Both the position numbers and the translations under genes were made by a program. The notes under the pieces are model-generated. The model ran no database searches and had not been told where the DNA came from. It saw nothing but the letters and a program-made list of their open reading frames with translations. 64,000 nt of DNA. Source: Thalassobaculum sp965228445 (lineage in GTDB: Bacteria; Pseudomonadota; Alphaproteobacteria; Thalassobaculales; Thalassobaculaceae). Location of the stretch: assembly GCA_965228445.1 (NCBI GenBank), contig OZ245813.1:4154001-4218000 (forward strand). The letters are read 5' to 3'. Below are positions 8,945-16,882 of the stretch, in pieces. Each line of letters opens with the position of its first letter. Within the stretch, counting starts at the first letter, position 1.

Positions 8945-9688
8945 ATGTTTCGATCTGGCCTCGCCGCCGCCCTGATTTCCGTCGCTCTGCTCTCGGCGCC
9001 GGCCCTCGCCCATGACGGGCCGCTGTCGCCGGAGCGCAAGGCCGAGATCGAGGCGCTGGTGCGCGACTACATCCTGCAGCACCCCGAGATCATCCTGGAG
9101 AGCGTGGCGATCATGCAGGCCCGCGAGGACGCGGCGAAGAACGCCGCCGCCAAGCAGGCGCTGGTCGACAACCGGGACGCCCTGGAACGCGATCCGGCCG
9201 ATCCGGTGCTGGGCAATCCGGACGGCGACGTCACCATCGTCGAGTTCTTCGACTACCAGTGCGGCTACTGCAAGACGATGCTGAAGCCGCTGATGGAGCT
9301 GATCGAGGAGGACGGCAACATCCGTCTGGTGCTCAAGGAGTTCCCGATCCTGAGCCCGACCTCGGAGACCGCCGCCCTGGCCTCGCTCGCGGCCGACCGG
9401 CAGGACAAGTACGAGGACTTCCATACCGCCCTGCTCGGCCTGCGCGGCCGCCTGACGCCCGAGGCGATCTTCCAGGTGGCGCTGGAGACAGGTCTCGACG
9501 CCGAAAAGCTGAAGGCCGACATGCAGGACCCGGCGCTGCAGGCCCAGGTCCGCAAGTCGTTCGAGCTGGCCCAGGCGCTGTCGATCCAGGGAACGCCGGC
9601 CTTCACCATCGGCTCCCATGTGGTGCCCGGAGCGGTCTCCAAGGAACAGCTCGCCGAGCTGGTCGCCGAGGTCCGGGCGAAGGACTGA
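8945..9688 (+). CDS. DsbA-family thiol-disulfide oxidoreductase
   Basis: This periplasmic thioredoxin-fold protein (247 aa) has a Sec signal ending near PALAHD, a short helical N-terminal region (QHPEIILES, seen in Com1/DsbA relatives) and a DSBA domain with active site CGYC (Cys106/Cys109) inside EFFDYQCGYCK. A cis-proline segment GTPAF is near residue 217. It is likely to make or isomerise disulfides in exported proteins. GGAG stands a few bases before the ATG. It follows the M48 protease by 92 bases on the same strand and may be co-expressed. Oxidase versus isomerase cannot be decided here. Confidence 0.92.
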   Translation: MFRSGLAAALISVALLSAPALAHDGPLSPERKAEIEALVRDYILQHPEIILESVAIMQAREDAAKNAAAKQALVDNRDALERDPADPVLGNPDGDVTIVEFFDYQCGYCKTMLKPLMELIEEDGNIRLVLKEFPILSPTSETAALASLAADRQDKYEDFHTALLGLRGRLTPEAIFQVALETGLDAEKLKADMQDPALQAQVRKSFELAQALSIQGTPAFTIGSHVVPGAVSKEQLAELVAEVRAKD

Positions 9689-9691
9689 CCG

Positions 9692-10936
9692 TCAGCTCTC
9701 CGTCGGCCGGTCCGGCTGGCCGGCATAGGCCAGGGCGGACAGGGTCAGCGCGGCGATCACCAGCCCGAAGACGATACGGTAGCCGGTCTCCGCGGCACCG
9801 CCGGTCGCCTGCACCCAGTCGATCGCGCCGCCGGTGGCGGTCTGCAGCACGAACACGCCGGTCAGTCCGGCCAGGTTGATCGTGGTGATCGCCCGGCCGG
9901 CCCGATGCGGCGGCACGAAGCTGCGGGCGTGACTGGCCAGCACCACGAAGAACGGCGCGACGCAGCCGAACACGAACAGGATCGGTCCGGCGATGACGAT
10001 CGGCGCCGCCGGCCAAACGGCCAGCACGCCGAGGCAGGCGACCTCCAGGGCAACGGCCCAAAGGATCAGCCGCTTGCGCGAAGCGGCGAACCGCTCCAGC
10101 GGGCCGTAGAGGAACGTGCCCACATGCAGGGCGACCACCATGATCAGCAGGGCAAGGGACGCCTGCTCGTGGCTCAGACCCTGGACATCGGTGAAGTAGG
10201 GGCCGGCCCAGAGCCCGCCGATGGTCATGAACGGGGCGGTGAAGCAGAAGCCCATGACGTAGATCCGCCGCAGCTCGCGCATCCGGATCACCTCCCACAG
10301 ACCGGCGAGGGACTGGGCGAAGGTTTCCGGATCGCGCCGCACCCCGCCGGAGGCCGGACCGTCGCGCACGGTGAACTGGATGACGATCGTGAAGGCCAGG
10401 GTGAGGGCGGCGACCACCAGGAAGGTCGTCGTCAGCCCGACCTCGGACAGCAGCAGTTCCAGCGGTGCGGTGGCCATCACCCCGCCGATGCCGCCGCCGA
10501 TGCCGACGAGGCTCGCGGTCGCCTGGGCCACCCGGTCGGGCGGGGCCCAGCCCATGGCGATCAGGTAGACGGCGGTGATCACCCCGCCATGGCCCAGGCC
10601 GATCAGGAACCGGCCGGTTACCAGCGCCCAGGTGTCCTCCGCGATGGCGAACAGGACGATGCCGCAGACCGCCACCAGCCCCATGGCCACCATGGTCCGC
10701 TTGGCGCCGATCCGGTCGAACAGGAGGCCGGTGGGGAGCTGCACCAGGGCCGAGGCGAAGAACATCGCCCCCATCACCGTGCCGATATCGGTCGGCGACA
10801 GGCCGCGATGGCTGCCTAGATAGTTCGCCAGCACGCCGCCGGCGGACCGGTTGATCTGGACGATGACGAAGAACGATCCGAGCAGGATCAGGATGTTCCG
10901 CAGGGCGCGGCGGTCGTCGGGATGCCACTCGCTCAT
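9692..10936 (-). CDS. Major facilitator superfamily transporter
   Basis: This is an inner-membrane secondary transporter of 414 aa with about 12 hydrophobic segments. The N-terminal half has the typical loop RIGAKRT between helices 2 and 3, after NYLGSHRGLSPTDIG, as in sugar-phosphate/nitrate-type MFS members. The start is placed at MSEWHPDD (ATG 10936); upstream in-frame codons would add low-complexity Arg/Pro-rich sequence without family resemblance. It is convergent with the DsbA-like gene, the stops being only three bases apart. The substrate is unknown. Confidence 0.88.
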   Translation of the reverse strand: MSEWHPDDRRALRNILILLGSFFVIVQINRSAGGVLANYLGSHRGLSPTDIGTVMGAMFFASALVQLPTGLLFDRIGAKRTMVAMGLVAVCGIVLFAIAEDTWALVTGRFLIGLGHGGVITAVYLIAMGWAPPDRVAQATASLVGIGGGIGGVMATAPLELLLSEVGLTTTFLVVAALTLAFTIVIQFTVRDGPASGGVRRDPETFAQSLAGLWEVIRMRELRRIYVMGFCFTAPFMTIGGLWAGPYFTDVQGLSHEQASLALLIMVVALHVGTFLYGPLERFAASRKRLILWAVALEVACLGVLAVWPAAPIVIAGPILFVFGCVAPFFVVLASHARSFVPPHRAGRAITTINLAGLTGVFVLQTATGGAIDWVQATGGAAETGYRIVFGLVIAALTLSALAYAGQPDRPTES

Positions 10937-11090
10937 CGCAGGGCGCACCGGACCGGCTCGGCGCAGCGGCGGCGGCGCGGGAAGAAGGGGGACGGCATCT
11001 GGGGACGTTTCCAGTGTTGTTTTTCGCCACCCTACTCTGCTCCGTCGCCCGTGTCGCCTCGGGTTTCGGTTGTCGCACTGTCGGGTGCCG
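10937..11090. other. Intergenic, probable upstream region of the MFS gene
   Basis: No gene seen. It should contain the leftward promoter of the MFS transporter. It is followed to the right by the family B repeat pair and a usp-like fragment. Confidence 0.4.
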
Positions 11091-11293
11091 CCCTTCGACA
11101 CGCACCCCCGGACCAGGTCCGGGGGCGCTGCTCAGGGTGAGGTCGTTGGAGGGCGGCGGGGCGCGCGGCTCGGCGCACCACGTAGAGCCGAGTCGGGACG
11201 CGGCTGGGTGTTGCGTCGTTGCTACCGACATGGAACATGCCCTCCCTCGCCCCGACCTCACCCTGAGCAGGAGCGCAGCGACGTGTCGAAGGG
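11091..11293. repeat. Intergenic inverted-pair repeat, family B, flanking a usp-like fragment
   Basis: The left arm (11091-11145) starts CCCTTCGACACG and ends in CTCAGGGTGAGGTCG. The right arm (11253-11293) is its inverted counterpart, starting CGACCTCACCCTGAG and ending GTGTCGAAGGG. The left arm also holds an internal hairpin CCCCCGGACC/GGTCCGGGGG. Related copies are at 13805-13917 and 34435-34479. The termini resemble the CCCTGAG..TCGAAGGG repeats common in proteobacterial genomes. Confidence 0.75.
11159..11235 (-). pseudogene. Degenerate copy of the 3' end of the adjacent usp gene
   Basis: Plus-strand sequence from about 11159 (GCGCGGCTCGGCGCACC followed by ACGTAGAGCC) closely parallels the true 3' end of usp at about 11303-11345 (GCGCCGCTCAGCGCACC followed by ACGTAGACCG). 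Read leftward it gives PTRLYVVR against the real C-terminus PISVYVVR, with similarity fading upstream (SNDAT..V against ATNAG..H). It has no start and no complete domain. A remnant of a tandem usp duplicate is the simplest reading. Confidence 0.5.
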
Positions 11294-11306
11294 CCGGGCG
11301 CGCCGC

Positions 11307-11720
11307 TCAGCGCACCACGTAGACCGAGATCGGGGCGTGGTTGGCGATATAGCCGGCATTGGTGGCGAAGAGGTGCTCCCGCAGGCCGGGCATGTGCGAC
11401 GCCATCACGATCAGGTCGGCGTCGATCTCCTTGGCGGCGGTGAGGATTGTGTCGGCCAGTTCGACCGCGGTGTCGTGCACGGTGACCGCCCTGGACGTGG
11501 CGTCGATGCCGCGGGTCTTGGCCTGATCCTCCGCGAAGGCGGTGAGCTTGCCGGCATAGGCCTCGGGCGTGGCCGCCACCGAGGTGGGCTGGGTACCGGT
11601 CACCCCAAGGAAACATACCCTGGCCCCCTCGCTCTTGGCGATCGAGGCGGCGACCTTCAGGCCCTTGGTGAGTTTCTCGGCGTGCTCCAGGTCGACGGGG
11701 ACGAGGATCTTGCTGGTCAT
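11307..11720 (-). CDS. Universal stress protein (UspA family)
   Basis: This small cytoplasmic alpha/beta protein of 137 aa begins KILVPVDLE, has an internal DADLIVMASH segment and ends in ISVYVVR, the standard UspA pattern; the family binds ATP/AMP or acts in stress survival. The ATG at 11720 has a very good ribosome site (AAGGAGG) and is preferred over an upstream in-frame codon at 11771. It lies 70 bases downstream of the LacI-type regulator on the same strand. The usual ATP-loop motif G-2x-G-9x-G-(S/T) is only partly present, ending in L-FATN, so nucleotide binding is uncertain. Confidence 0.9.
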   Translation of the reverse strand: MTSKILVPVDLEHAEKLTKGLKVAASIAKSEGARVCFLGVTGTQPTSVAATPEAYAGKLTAFAEDQAKTRGIDATSRAVTVHDTAVELADTILTAAKEIDADLIVMASHMPGLREHLFATNAGYIANHAPISVYVVR

Positions 11721-11790
11721 GGCGATATCCTCCTTTCCCCTGATACCTGGGGAGCGATCCGGCGCCGTCAAAGGATTTCGCCCGCCGGGC

Positions 11791-12804
11791 TCAGGTGGTC
11801 GCGCGCTCGATCACCTCGAAGCCGAGATCGACGGTGCGGCTCGGCGGCTCGCGCCCGGCATTGACGTCGAGGATGAGCTGGGCGGCCGTCTCGCCGATGC
11901 CCGGCCCCGGCACGCGCACGGTGGTCAGGCCGAGGCCGAACTCGCCGGCGAACTCGAAATCGCCGAACCCGGCGATGGCGAGGTCGTCCGGCACCCGGAG
12001 TCCGCGCCGCCCGGCCTCGCTCAGCGCGCCCAGGGCCAGGCTGTCGCTGGAACAGAAGACGGCATCGGTGTCCGGCCAGCGCTCCAGCACGGCGGCGAGA
12101 CCGCGCGCGCCCCGCGCGGTCTGAGTGCCGGAGGCGGCGGCCGTGGCCCGAGCCTCGGCCACCCCGCTGCGTTCCAGAACCTCGGCGAAGCCCTCGTAGC
12201 GCAGCCGCCCGCGCCGGTCGTCCTCGCCCGCCGTGCCGATGAAGGCCATGCGCCGCCGACCGCGGTCCAGCAGGTGCCGCGCCACCGCCGAACCGGCATC
12301 GCGGTTGGAGAACCCGACCGCATAGCCGATCGGATCGTCCGGCAGCTCCCAGATCTCCACCACCGGGATCCGGCTCGCGGCGAGCACCCGTCGCGTTTCG
12401 TCCCGGTGGGTCGTGCTGGTCAGCACCAGCCCGTCCGGACGGCGGCCGAGCATCGTGGCGACGGCGTCTGCCTCCCGGTCGGAGGAATAGTCGGTGCCGG
12501 CCAGAAGAAGCTGGTGATCGTTCTGCCGCAGGCGGTCGCCCAGCCCGTCCACCGTGGAGGCGAAGGTCGAGCCGGCCAGGGTGGAGATGACCGCGCCGAC
12601 GATCCGGCTGCGGCGCGAGGACAGCCCGCCGGCCGCCTCGTCCGGGACATAGCCGAGCTCGGCGATGGCGGCGCGCACCCGATCGCGGGTCTCCTGCTTC
12701 ACCTTGTCCGGAGCGCGCAGGACCCGGGAGACGGTGATCTTGGAGACGCCGGCCTTCTCGGCCACCTCGCCCATCGTTACCCAGCCGCCGCTCTCGATCG
12801 CCAT
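11791..12804 (-). CDS. LacI-family transcriptional regulator
   Basis: This DNA-binding repressor of 337 aa has an N-terminal LacI helix-turn-helix (TMGEVAEKAGVSKITVSRVLR, residues about 10-30, split here as TMGEVAEKAGV and SKITVSRVLR) with hinge helix, followed by a periplasmic-binding-protein-like sensor domain (IVGAVIS..., DGLVLTST, SSDSLALGAL, IAGFGDFEFA). The HTH resembles GntR-type gluconate repressors of the LacI family. ATG 12804 is chosen because GGAGG sits seven bases upstream. It is divergent from the PhyH gene, and the space between has two CG-centred palindromes of LacI-family type, so self-regulation and control of the PhyH gene are likely. The effector is unknown. Confidence 0.93.
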   Translation of the reverse strand: MAIESGGWVTMGEVAEKAGVSKITVSRVLRAPDKVKQETRDRVRAAIAELGYVPDEAAGGLSSRRSRIVGAVISTLAGSTFASTVDGLGDRLRQNDHQLLLAGTDYSSDREADAVATMLGRRPDGLVLTSTTHRDETRRVLAASRIPVVEIWELPDDPIGYAVGFSNRDAGSAVARHLLDRGRRRMAFIGTAGEDDRRGRLRYEGFAEVLERSGVAEARATAAASGTQTARGARGLAAVLERWPDTDAVFCSSDSLALGALSEAGRRGLRVPDDLAIAGFGDFEFAGEFGLGLTTVRVPGPGIGETAAQLILDVNAGREPPSRTVDLGFEVIERATT

Positions 12805-12837
12805 CCGCATCCCTCCAAAATCCGAATCGACCATAGA

Positions 12838-12851
12838 TGATATCGATACCA
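12838..12851. promoter_or_regulatory. Putative LacI-family operator O1
   Basis: TGATATCGATACCA is a CG-centred dyad in which five of six half-site positions match (TGATAT against TGGTAT). It lies 34 bases upstream of the regulator's ATG. Its centre is 35 bases from that of the second site at 12873. Confidence 0.5.
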
Positions 12852-12872
12852 TTGACGAGTTTTCCGAGGTCA

Positions 12873-12886
12873 TGTTACCGATAACA
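12873..12886. promoter_or_regulatory. Putative LacI-family operator O2
   Basis: TGTTACCGATAACA is a CG-centred dyad with five of six half-site matches, flanked by A and T that extend the symmetry. It resembles operators of GntR-type LacI-family gluconate repressors and lies 22 bases before the PhyH start codon, so a bound repressor would block that gene. Confidence 0.62.
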
Positions 12887-12907
12887 TAATAGCCAGGGAG
12901 GAACGCC

Positions 12908-13804
12908 ATGCTGTCGCGCGACCAGATCGACTTCTATAACGAGAACGGCTACCTGATGGTCGAGAACGCGGTCACCCCGGAGCAGCTCGAGGCGCTCCAG
13001 GAGACCACCTATCGGCTGATTGACGCCTCGCGTCCGGTCACGGAGACCAACGAGGTCTACGATCTCGACGAGGGCCATTCGCCGGCCAATCCCCGGCTGA
13101 CCCGCATCAAGCTGCCGCACAAGCAGGACCCGCTGTACTGGGACGTGCTGAAGAACTCGGCGATCACCGAGGTGATGACCGAGCTGCTGGGCCCGGACAC
13201 GCTGATCCAGACCAGCAAGCTGAACACCAAGGCGCCCGGCGGCGGCCAGGCGGTGGAATGGCACCAGGACTGGGCCTTCTACCCCCACACCAACGACAGC
13301 ATGCTGGCCTTCGGCCTGATGCTGGAGGACGTGGACGAGAGCAACGGGCCGCTGAAGGTGATCCCGGGCAGCCATCGGGGACCGGTCCTGGCCCATACCA
13401 ATGTCGACGGGGTGTTCTGCGGCGCCGTCGATCCCTCCGATCCGGACTTCCACCTCGACAAGGCGGTCACCCTGACGGGCAAGGCCGGGTCGATGACCGT
13501 GCACCACGCCCGCACGCTGCACGGCTCGGCGCCGAACACCAGCGACCGCAACAGGCTGATCCTGTTCTACGAATGCCACGCGGCCGATGCCTGGCCGATC
13601 CTCGGGGCCGGCTCCTACATCCACAGCCTCGGCCAGCGCGGGTTCTATGCGGATCTGCAGGACCGGCTGGTCACCGGCAAGCTGACCATGACCCCGCGCA
13701 TGGAAGCCCTGCCGATCCGTCTGCCGCTGCCGCCGGCTCCGCAGTCCGGGTCGATCTTCAAGACGCAGAAGAGCGGCGGCGCCCGCAGCGCCTTCGCCGC
13801 GTGA
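12908..13804 (+). CDS. Phytanoyl-CoA dioxygenase (PhyH) family protein
   Basis: This non-heme Fe(II)/2-oxoglutarate oxygenase of 298 aa presumably hydroxylates a small molecule. Iron ligands are visible as His119 and Asp121 in EWHQDW and His205 in TLHGSAPN; a 2OG-binding Arg is in SDRNRLIL. It opens with the family pattern DQIDFYNENGYLMVENAV. A GGGAGGA ribosome site precedes the ATG. It stands alone on the plus strand, divergent from the LacI regulator, so expression probably depends on a metabolite sensed by that repressor. The family includes enzymes for phytanate, ectoine and many natural products; the substrate here is open. Confidence 0.9.
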   Translation: MLSRDQIDFYNENGYLMVENAVTPEQLEALQETTYRLIDASRPVTETNEVYDLDEGHSPANPRLTRIKLPHKQDPLYWDVLKNSAITEVMTELLGPDTLIQTSKLNTKAPGGGQAVEWHQDWAFYPHTNDSMLAFGLMLEDVDESNGPLKVIPGSHRGPVLAHTNVDGVFCGAVDPSDPDFHLDKAVTLTGKAGSMTVHHARTLHGSAPNTSDRNRLILFYECHAADAWPILGAGSYIHSLGQRGFYADLQDRLVTGKLTMTPRMEALPIRLPLPPAPQSGSIFKTQKSGGARSAFAA

Positions 13805-13917
13805 CCCTTCGACATGCGCTCCCGGTTCACGTCCGGGGGCGCTGTTCAGGGCGAGGTCAAAAGTTGAAAATTTAACGACCTCGCCCCGAGCAGCCCCGTT
13901 AGGGGCGTGTCGAAGGG
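13805..13917. repeat. Intergenic inverted-pair repeat, family B
   Basis: The element starts CCCTTCGACATG immediately after the PhyH stop and ends GTGTCGAAGGG inside the coding end of the MFS gene. Inner arms GGGCGAGGTC and GACCTCGCCC flank an A/T-rich centre (about 13854-13874). The whole could fold into one long hairpin between two convergent genes and so act as a two-way terminator. Confidence 0.75.
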
Positions 13918-15080
13918 CCGCTTTTCAGCCCCGCAACCAACACCGCCCCGGCGGCGAAGGCGATGCCTCCCACCGCGAACACGGCGAGGTAGGATCCGGT
14001 CGCGTTGAACAGCGCCACCAGGGCGTAGCCGCCGACGAGCTGGGCGGCGCCGACCGACAGCACCATCCAGCGCCACAGCCCGAGCATGGAGCCCGGCCCC
14101 ATCACCCGCTGGGCCTGGCCGGCGATGATCGCGGTCAGGCCGGGCTGGGCGCCGACCAGCAGGCTGGAGAGCACGATCGCCGGCGGGGCGGTCACCAGCA
14201 CCGGCAGGACCGCGCCCAGGGCAAGACTCAGATAGACCGCGACGAGGGCCGGTCGGAAGCCGATGCGGTCGCCGATCCGTCCCCAGACCAGGGTCCCGGC
14301 GATCGCCGCGGCGCCGAACAGCACCCACTGCGCCCCGGCGGCCCCGGTGCTCCAGCCGAGCGCGCGGACCAGATAGTCCACCCAGTAGATCGAATGCGGC
14401 ACCAGCCCGACGGCGAACAGTCCCTGGGCCAGGACCAGCCGCAGCCCGTCGCCCCGGGCCGCGCCGAGCGAGGAGGGCGGCGGGGGGATGGCGCGGGCCG
14501 CCTCGGCCGCCGGCCCGGCCCAGGCCCAGAGGGCGACGGCCAGCGCCGCCACGCCGATGACGGCCGCCCCGCTCCAGGCCCAGACCTCGCCGATCGCCAA
14601 CAGCCAGGGCAGGCCGGCCGCCGCCAGCAGGATGCCGGCGCCCACGCCGGTATAGGCCACCGCATTGGCCAGCCCGGTACGTCCGGCCGGCGCGGTCGCC
14701 GTGACGCTGGAGATGCCGAGGATCATGATCACCGCAACGGCGATGCCCACCAGGCCGCGCCAGAACGCCAGCCACAGGAACCCGCCCGGCACGATGCTGG
14801 CGAGCAGGCAGAGGACGGACAGGCAGATTGCCGTGCGCAGCCAGACCACCCGGTCGGCCCGGCGTAGCAGCCAGGGCACGGCCAGCCCGCCGAGCAGATA
14901 GCCGCCGAGATTGATGGCGCCGACATAGCCGGCCTCGGCCTCGCTGAGGCTGCCCGAGGCGATCAGGGCGGGCACCATCGGCGTGTAGGAGAACCGGCCC
15001 AGGCCCATGCCGATCAGCAGCCCGCACTGGGCGCCGATGGCGACGCGCAGCCAGGGCGGGATGGTCGGCAGGGATCTCAT
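13899..15080 (-). CDS. MFS transporter, YbfB/YjiJ type
   Basis: This inner-membrane protein (393 aa, about 12 TM segments) starts with the characteristic GLLIGMGLGRFSYTPMVPAL, followed by YVGAINLGGYLLG, as in YbfB/YjiJ MFS members of unknown substrate. The start ATG at 15080 matches the family N-terminus. The last codons (P-S-T-R-P and TAA) lie inside the family B repeat, so the present C-terminus and stop were probably set by repeat insertion. It is convergent with the PhyH gene. Confidence 0.88.
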   Translation of the reverse strand: MRSLPTIPPWLRVAIGAQCGLLIGMGLGRFSYTPMVPALIASGSLSEAEAGYVGAINLGGYLLGGLAVPWLLRRADRVVWLRTAICLSVLCLLASIVPGGFLWLAFWRGLVGIAVAVIMILGISSVTATAPAGRTGLANAVAYTGVGAGILLAAAGLPWLLAIGEVWAWSGAAVIGVAALAVALWAWAGPAAEAARAIPPPPSSLGAARGDGLRLVLAQGLFAVGLVPHSIYWVDYLVRALGWSTGAAGAQWVLFGAAAIAGTLVWGRIGDRIGFRPALVAVYLSLALGAVLPVLVTAPPAIVLSSLLVGAQPGLTAIIAGQAQRVMGPGSMLGLWRWMVLSVGAAQLVGGYALVALFNATGSYLAVFAVGGIAFAAGAVLVAGLKSGPSTRP

Positions 15081-15134
15081 GGCGGGACGGTAGACGGGGT
15101 GTGGGGCGGGGAAAAGCCGTATGCGTCGCCGGGG

Positions 15135-15148
15135 CCGTATCCATACGG
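15135..15148. promoter_or_regulatory. Perfect palindrome upstream of the MBL-fold gene
   Basis: CCGTATCCATACGG has six-base arms and a two-base centre. It lies between divergent genes, about 90 bases before the MBL-fold start. A further CCGTATG occurs just upstream (15117). It is a plausible regulator site; which protein binds is unknown. Confidence 0.4.
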
Positions 15149-15241
15149 TAGCGGATCAACGGTCGATTCCCGTCGAGGGTCTTCCCATATTAAAATCAAG
15201 CGCGGACCAACGCGTCAGACGACACCGTCGGGAGGAGTGCG

Positions 15242-16135
15242 ATGCCCAGCTATCCGGTCGATATGTCGGTTCATCCCGACGTCACCAGCTTCTTCGATCC
15301 CGATACCAACACCATAAGCCATGTGGCCGTCGACCCGTCGACCCGGGCCTGTGCGGTCTACGACTCGGTGCTCGACATCGATTATGCCGCCGGCCGGCTG
15401 TCCCATGCCCATGCGGATACGCTGATCGCCTATATCCGCGAGCAGCGCCTGACCGTGGAGTGGCTGATCGAGACCCATGTCCACGCCGACCACCTGTCGG
15501 CCGCTCCCTATATCCAGGAGAAGCTGGGCGGCCGGATCGGCATCGGCGCGAAGATCGTCGAGGTGCAGGAGACCTTCGGCAAGGTCTTCAACGAGGGCAC
15601 GGCCTTTCAGCGGGACGGCAGCCAGTTCGACCGGCTGTTCGAGGATGGCGACACCTACACGGTCGGATCGATGACCGGCCTCGCGATCCACACGCCCGGC
15701 CACACCCCGGCCTGCATGACCCATGTGCTGGGCGATGCGGCCTTTGTCGGCGACACCCTGTTCATGCCGGATGGCGGGACCGCGCGGGCCGACTTCCCCG
15801 GCGGCGATGCGGGCGAACTGTACGATTCGATCCAGAAGGTGTTGGCCCTGCCGGAGAAGATGCGGCTGTTCATGTGCCACGACTACGGTCCGAACGGACG
15901 CGACATCCGCTGGGAGACCACTGTCGCTGAGGAGAAGACGCGCAACATCCATGTCGGCACCGAGGCGCAGGGCCACGACAAGGCCGGCTTCGTGAAACTG
16001 CGCACCGAGCGGGACCGCACCCTGTCCATGCCCCGGCTGATCATCCCGTCGATCCAGGTGAACATGCGCGGCGGCCATATGCCGACGGGCGAGGACGGCC
16101 GCCCGGTGCTGAAGGTGCCGATCAATACATTGTGA
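15242..16135 (+). CDS. MBL-fold hydrolase, persulfide dioxygenase (ETHE1/BLH)-like
   Basis: The protein (297 aa) belongs to the metallo-beta-lactamase fold. Metal-binding THVHADH has His79, His81, Asp83 and His84; further ligands are His in TPGHTPACM, Asp in VGDTLF and His in MCHDYG. The arrangement and the ending typical of Blh (NMRGGHMP) match sulfur dioxygenases that oxidise glutathione persulfide or sulfide-derived sulfane sulfur, often controlled by the repressor BigR. No rhodanese, sulfide:quinone reductase or bigR gene is adjacent, so the sulfur role is inferred from family alone. A GGGAGGAG ribosome site precedes the start. Confidence 0.87.
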   Translation: MPSYPVDMSVHPDVTSFFDPDTNTISHVAVDPSTRACAVYDSVLDIDYAAGRLSHAHADTLIAYIREQRLTVEWLIETHVHADHLSAAPYIQEKLGGRIGIGAKIVEVQETFGKVFNEGTAFQRDGSQFDRLFEDGDTYTVGSMTGLAIHTPGHTPACMTHVLGDAAFVGDTLFMPDGGTARADFPGGDAGELYDSIQKVLALPEKMRLFMCHDYGPNGRDIRWETTVAEEKTRNIHVGTEAQGHDKAGFVKLRTERDRTLSMPRLIIPSIQVNMRGGHMPTGEDGRPVLKVPINTL

Positions 16136-16163
16136 TCGATCGAGTATTGGTATCGCTAAGGTT

Positions 16164-16180
16164 GTAAACGAAATGTTTAC
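16164..16180. promoter_or_regulatory. Inverted repeat before the GGDEF-like gene
   Basis: GTAAAC and GTTTAC are perfect arms separated by five bases, in the A/T-richer gap between the MBL-fold gene and the GGDEF-like gene. No T-run follows, so an operator is more likely than a terminator. The partner is unknown. Confidence 0.35.
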
Positions 16181-16227
16181 GCCTGAGCCCGATACTGCTC
16201 AACGACACAGCTTTTCGTCGTCCAATC

Positions 16228-16794
16228 ATGGTAGCTGAGATGAACAGTCGGGTGATGCTGGCTCTGGTGCAGGAGAGCTATGCCGACCTGGAGGATACTG
16301 CCGAGGACCCGGTATCGGGACTGATCGGCCGGCAGGGGTTCGAGCAGCGCGCCCGTCGGCGCCTCGGCATGCATCTGCACGCCGCCTCGGCCCTGACCCT
16401 GGTCGAGATCGACCATATCGAGGCCATCCGCGGCCGCTATGGCGCCGAATGCACGGACATGGTGGTGCGCGGTGTGGCCCAGCTGCTGCTGAAAGAGGTG
16501 CGCGGCCACGACGTGGTCGGCCGGATCGACGTCAATTCCTTTGCCGTCCTGCACACCGAGATCGATCTCGGCGCCGTCCGCGCGGTCGGCCAGCGTCTGC
16601 GTCTGGCGGTCCAGTCCATGCGGATCTTCACCGAGGCCGGCTTCGCCGTTCCGGTGACGGTGAGCATCGGCATAGACGGCATCATGCGCAGCACCAAGCC
16701 GCAGGCGCCGGACCTTCAGAACGCGCTCTCCCGTGCCGCCGCCCGGGTGGAGGCCGCCCGGGCCGCCGGCTGCAACCGGGTGGTTGCACCCTGA
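16228..16794 (+). CDS. Degenerate GGDEF-domain protein
   Basis: The protein is 188 aa and soluble. It shows the frame of a diguanylate cyclase domain: D-PVSGLIGRQGFEQ (family D..TGL.NR), LTLVEIDHIEAI (family D-hD-hFK), VGRIDVNSFAVL at the signature loop, and VPVTVSIGID. The GG(D/E)EF signature reads DVNSF, and the metal-binding Asp positions are partly changed. Cyclase activity is therefore not expected; it may bind GTP or c-di-GMP or serve as a scaffold. ATGs at 16228 and 16240 are both possible because no strong ribosome site favours one. Confidence 0.75.
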   Translation: MVAEMNSRVMLALVQESYADLEDTAEDPVSGLIGRQGFEQRARRRLGMHLHAASALTLVEIDHIEAIRGRYGAECTDMVVRGVAQLLLKEVRGHDVVGRIDVNSFAVLHTEIDLGAVRAVGQRLRLAVQSMRIFTEAGFAVPVTVSIGIDGIMRSTKPQAPDLQNALSRAAARVEAARAAGCNRVVAP

Positions 16795-16882
16795 CCGATC
16801 CCGTCGCGCGGCGCGGCCGCCCGACGACGGAATGACCAGCCTCTCGCGTTAGACCCAGGGACACGGTTCCTCGGGAGGTTGC

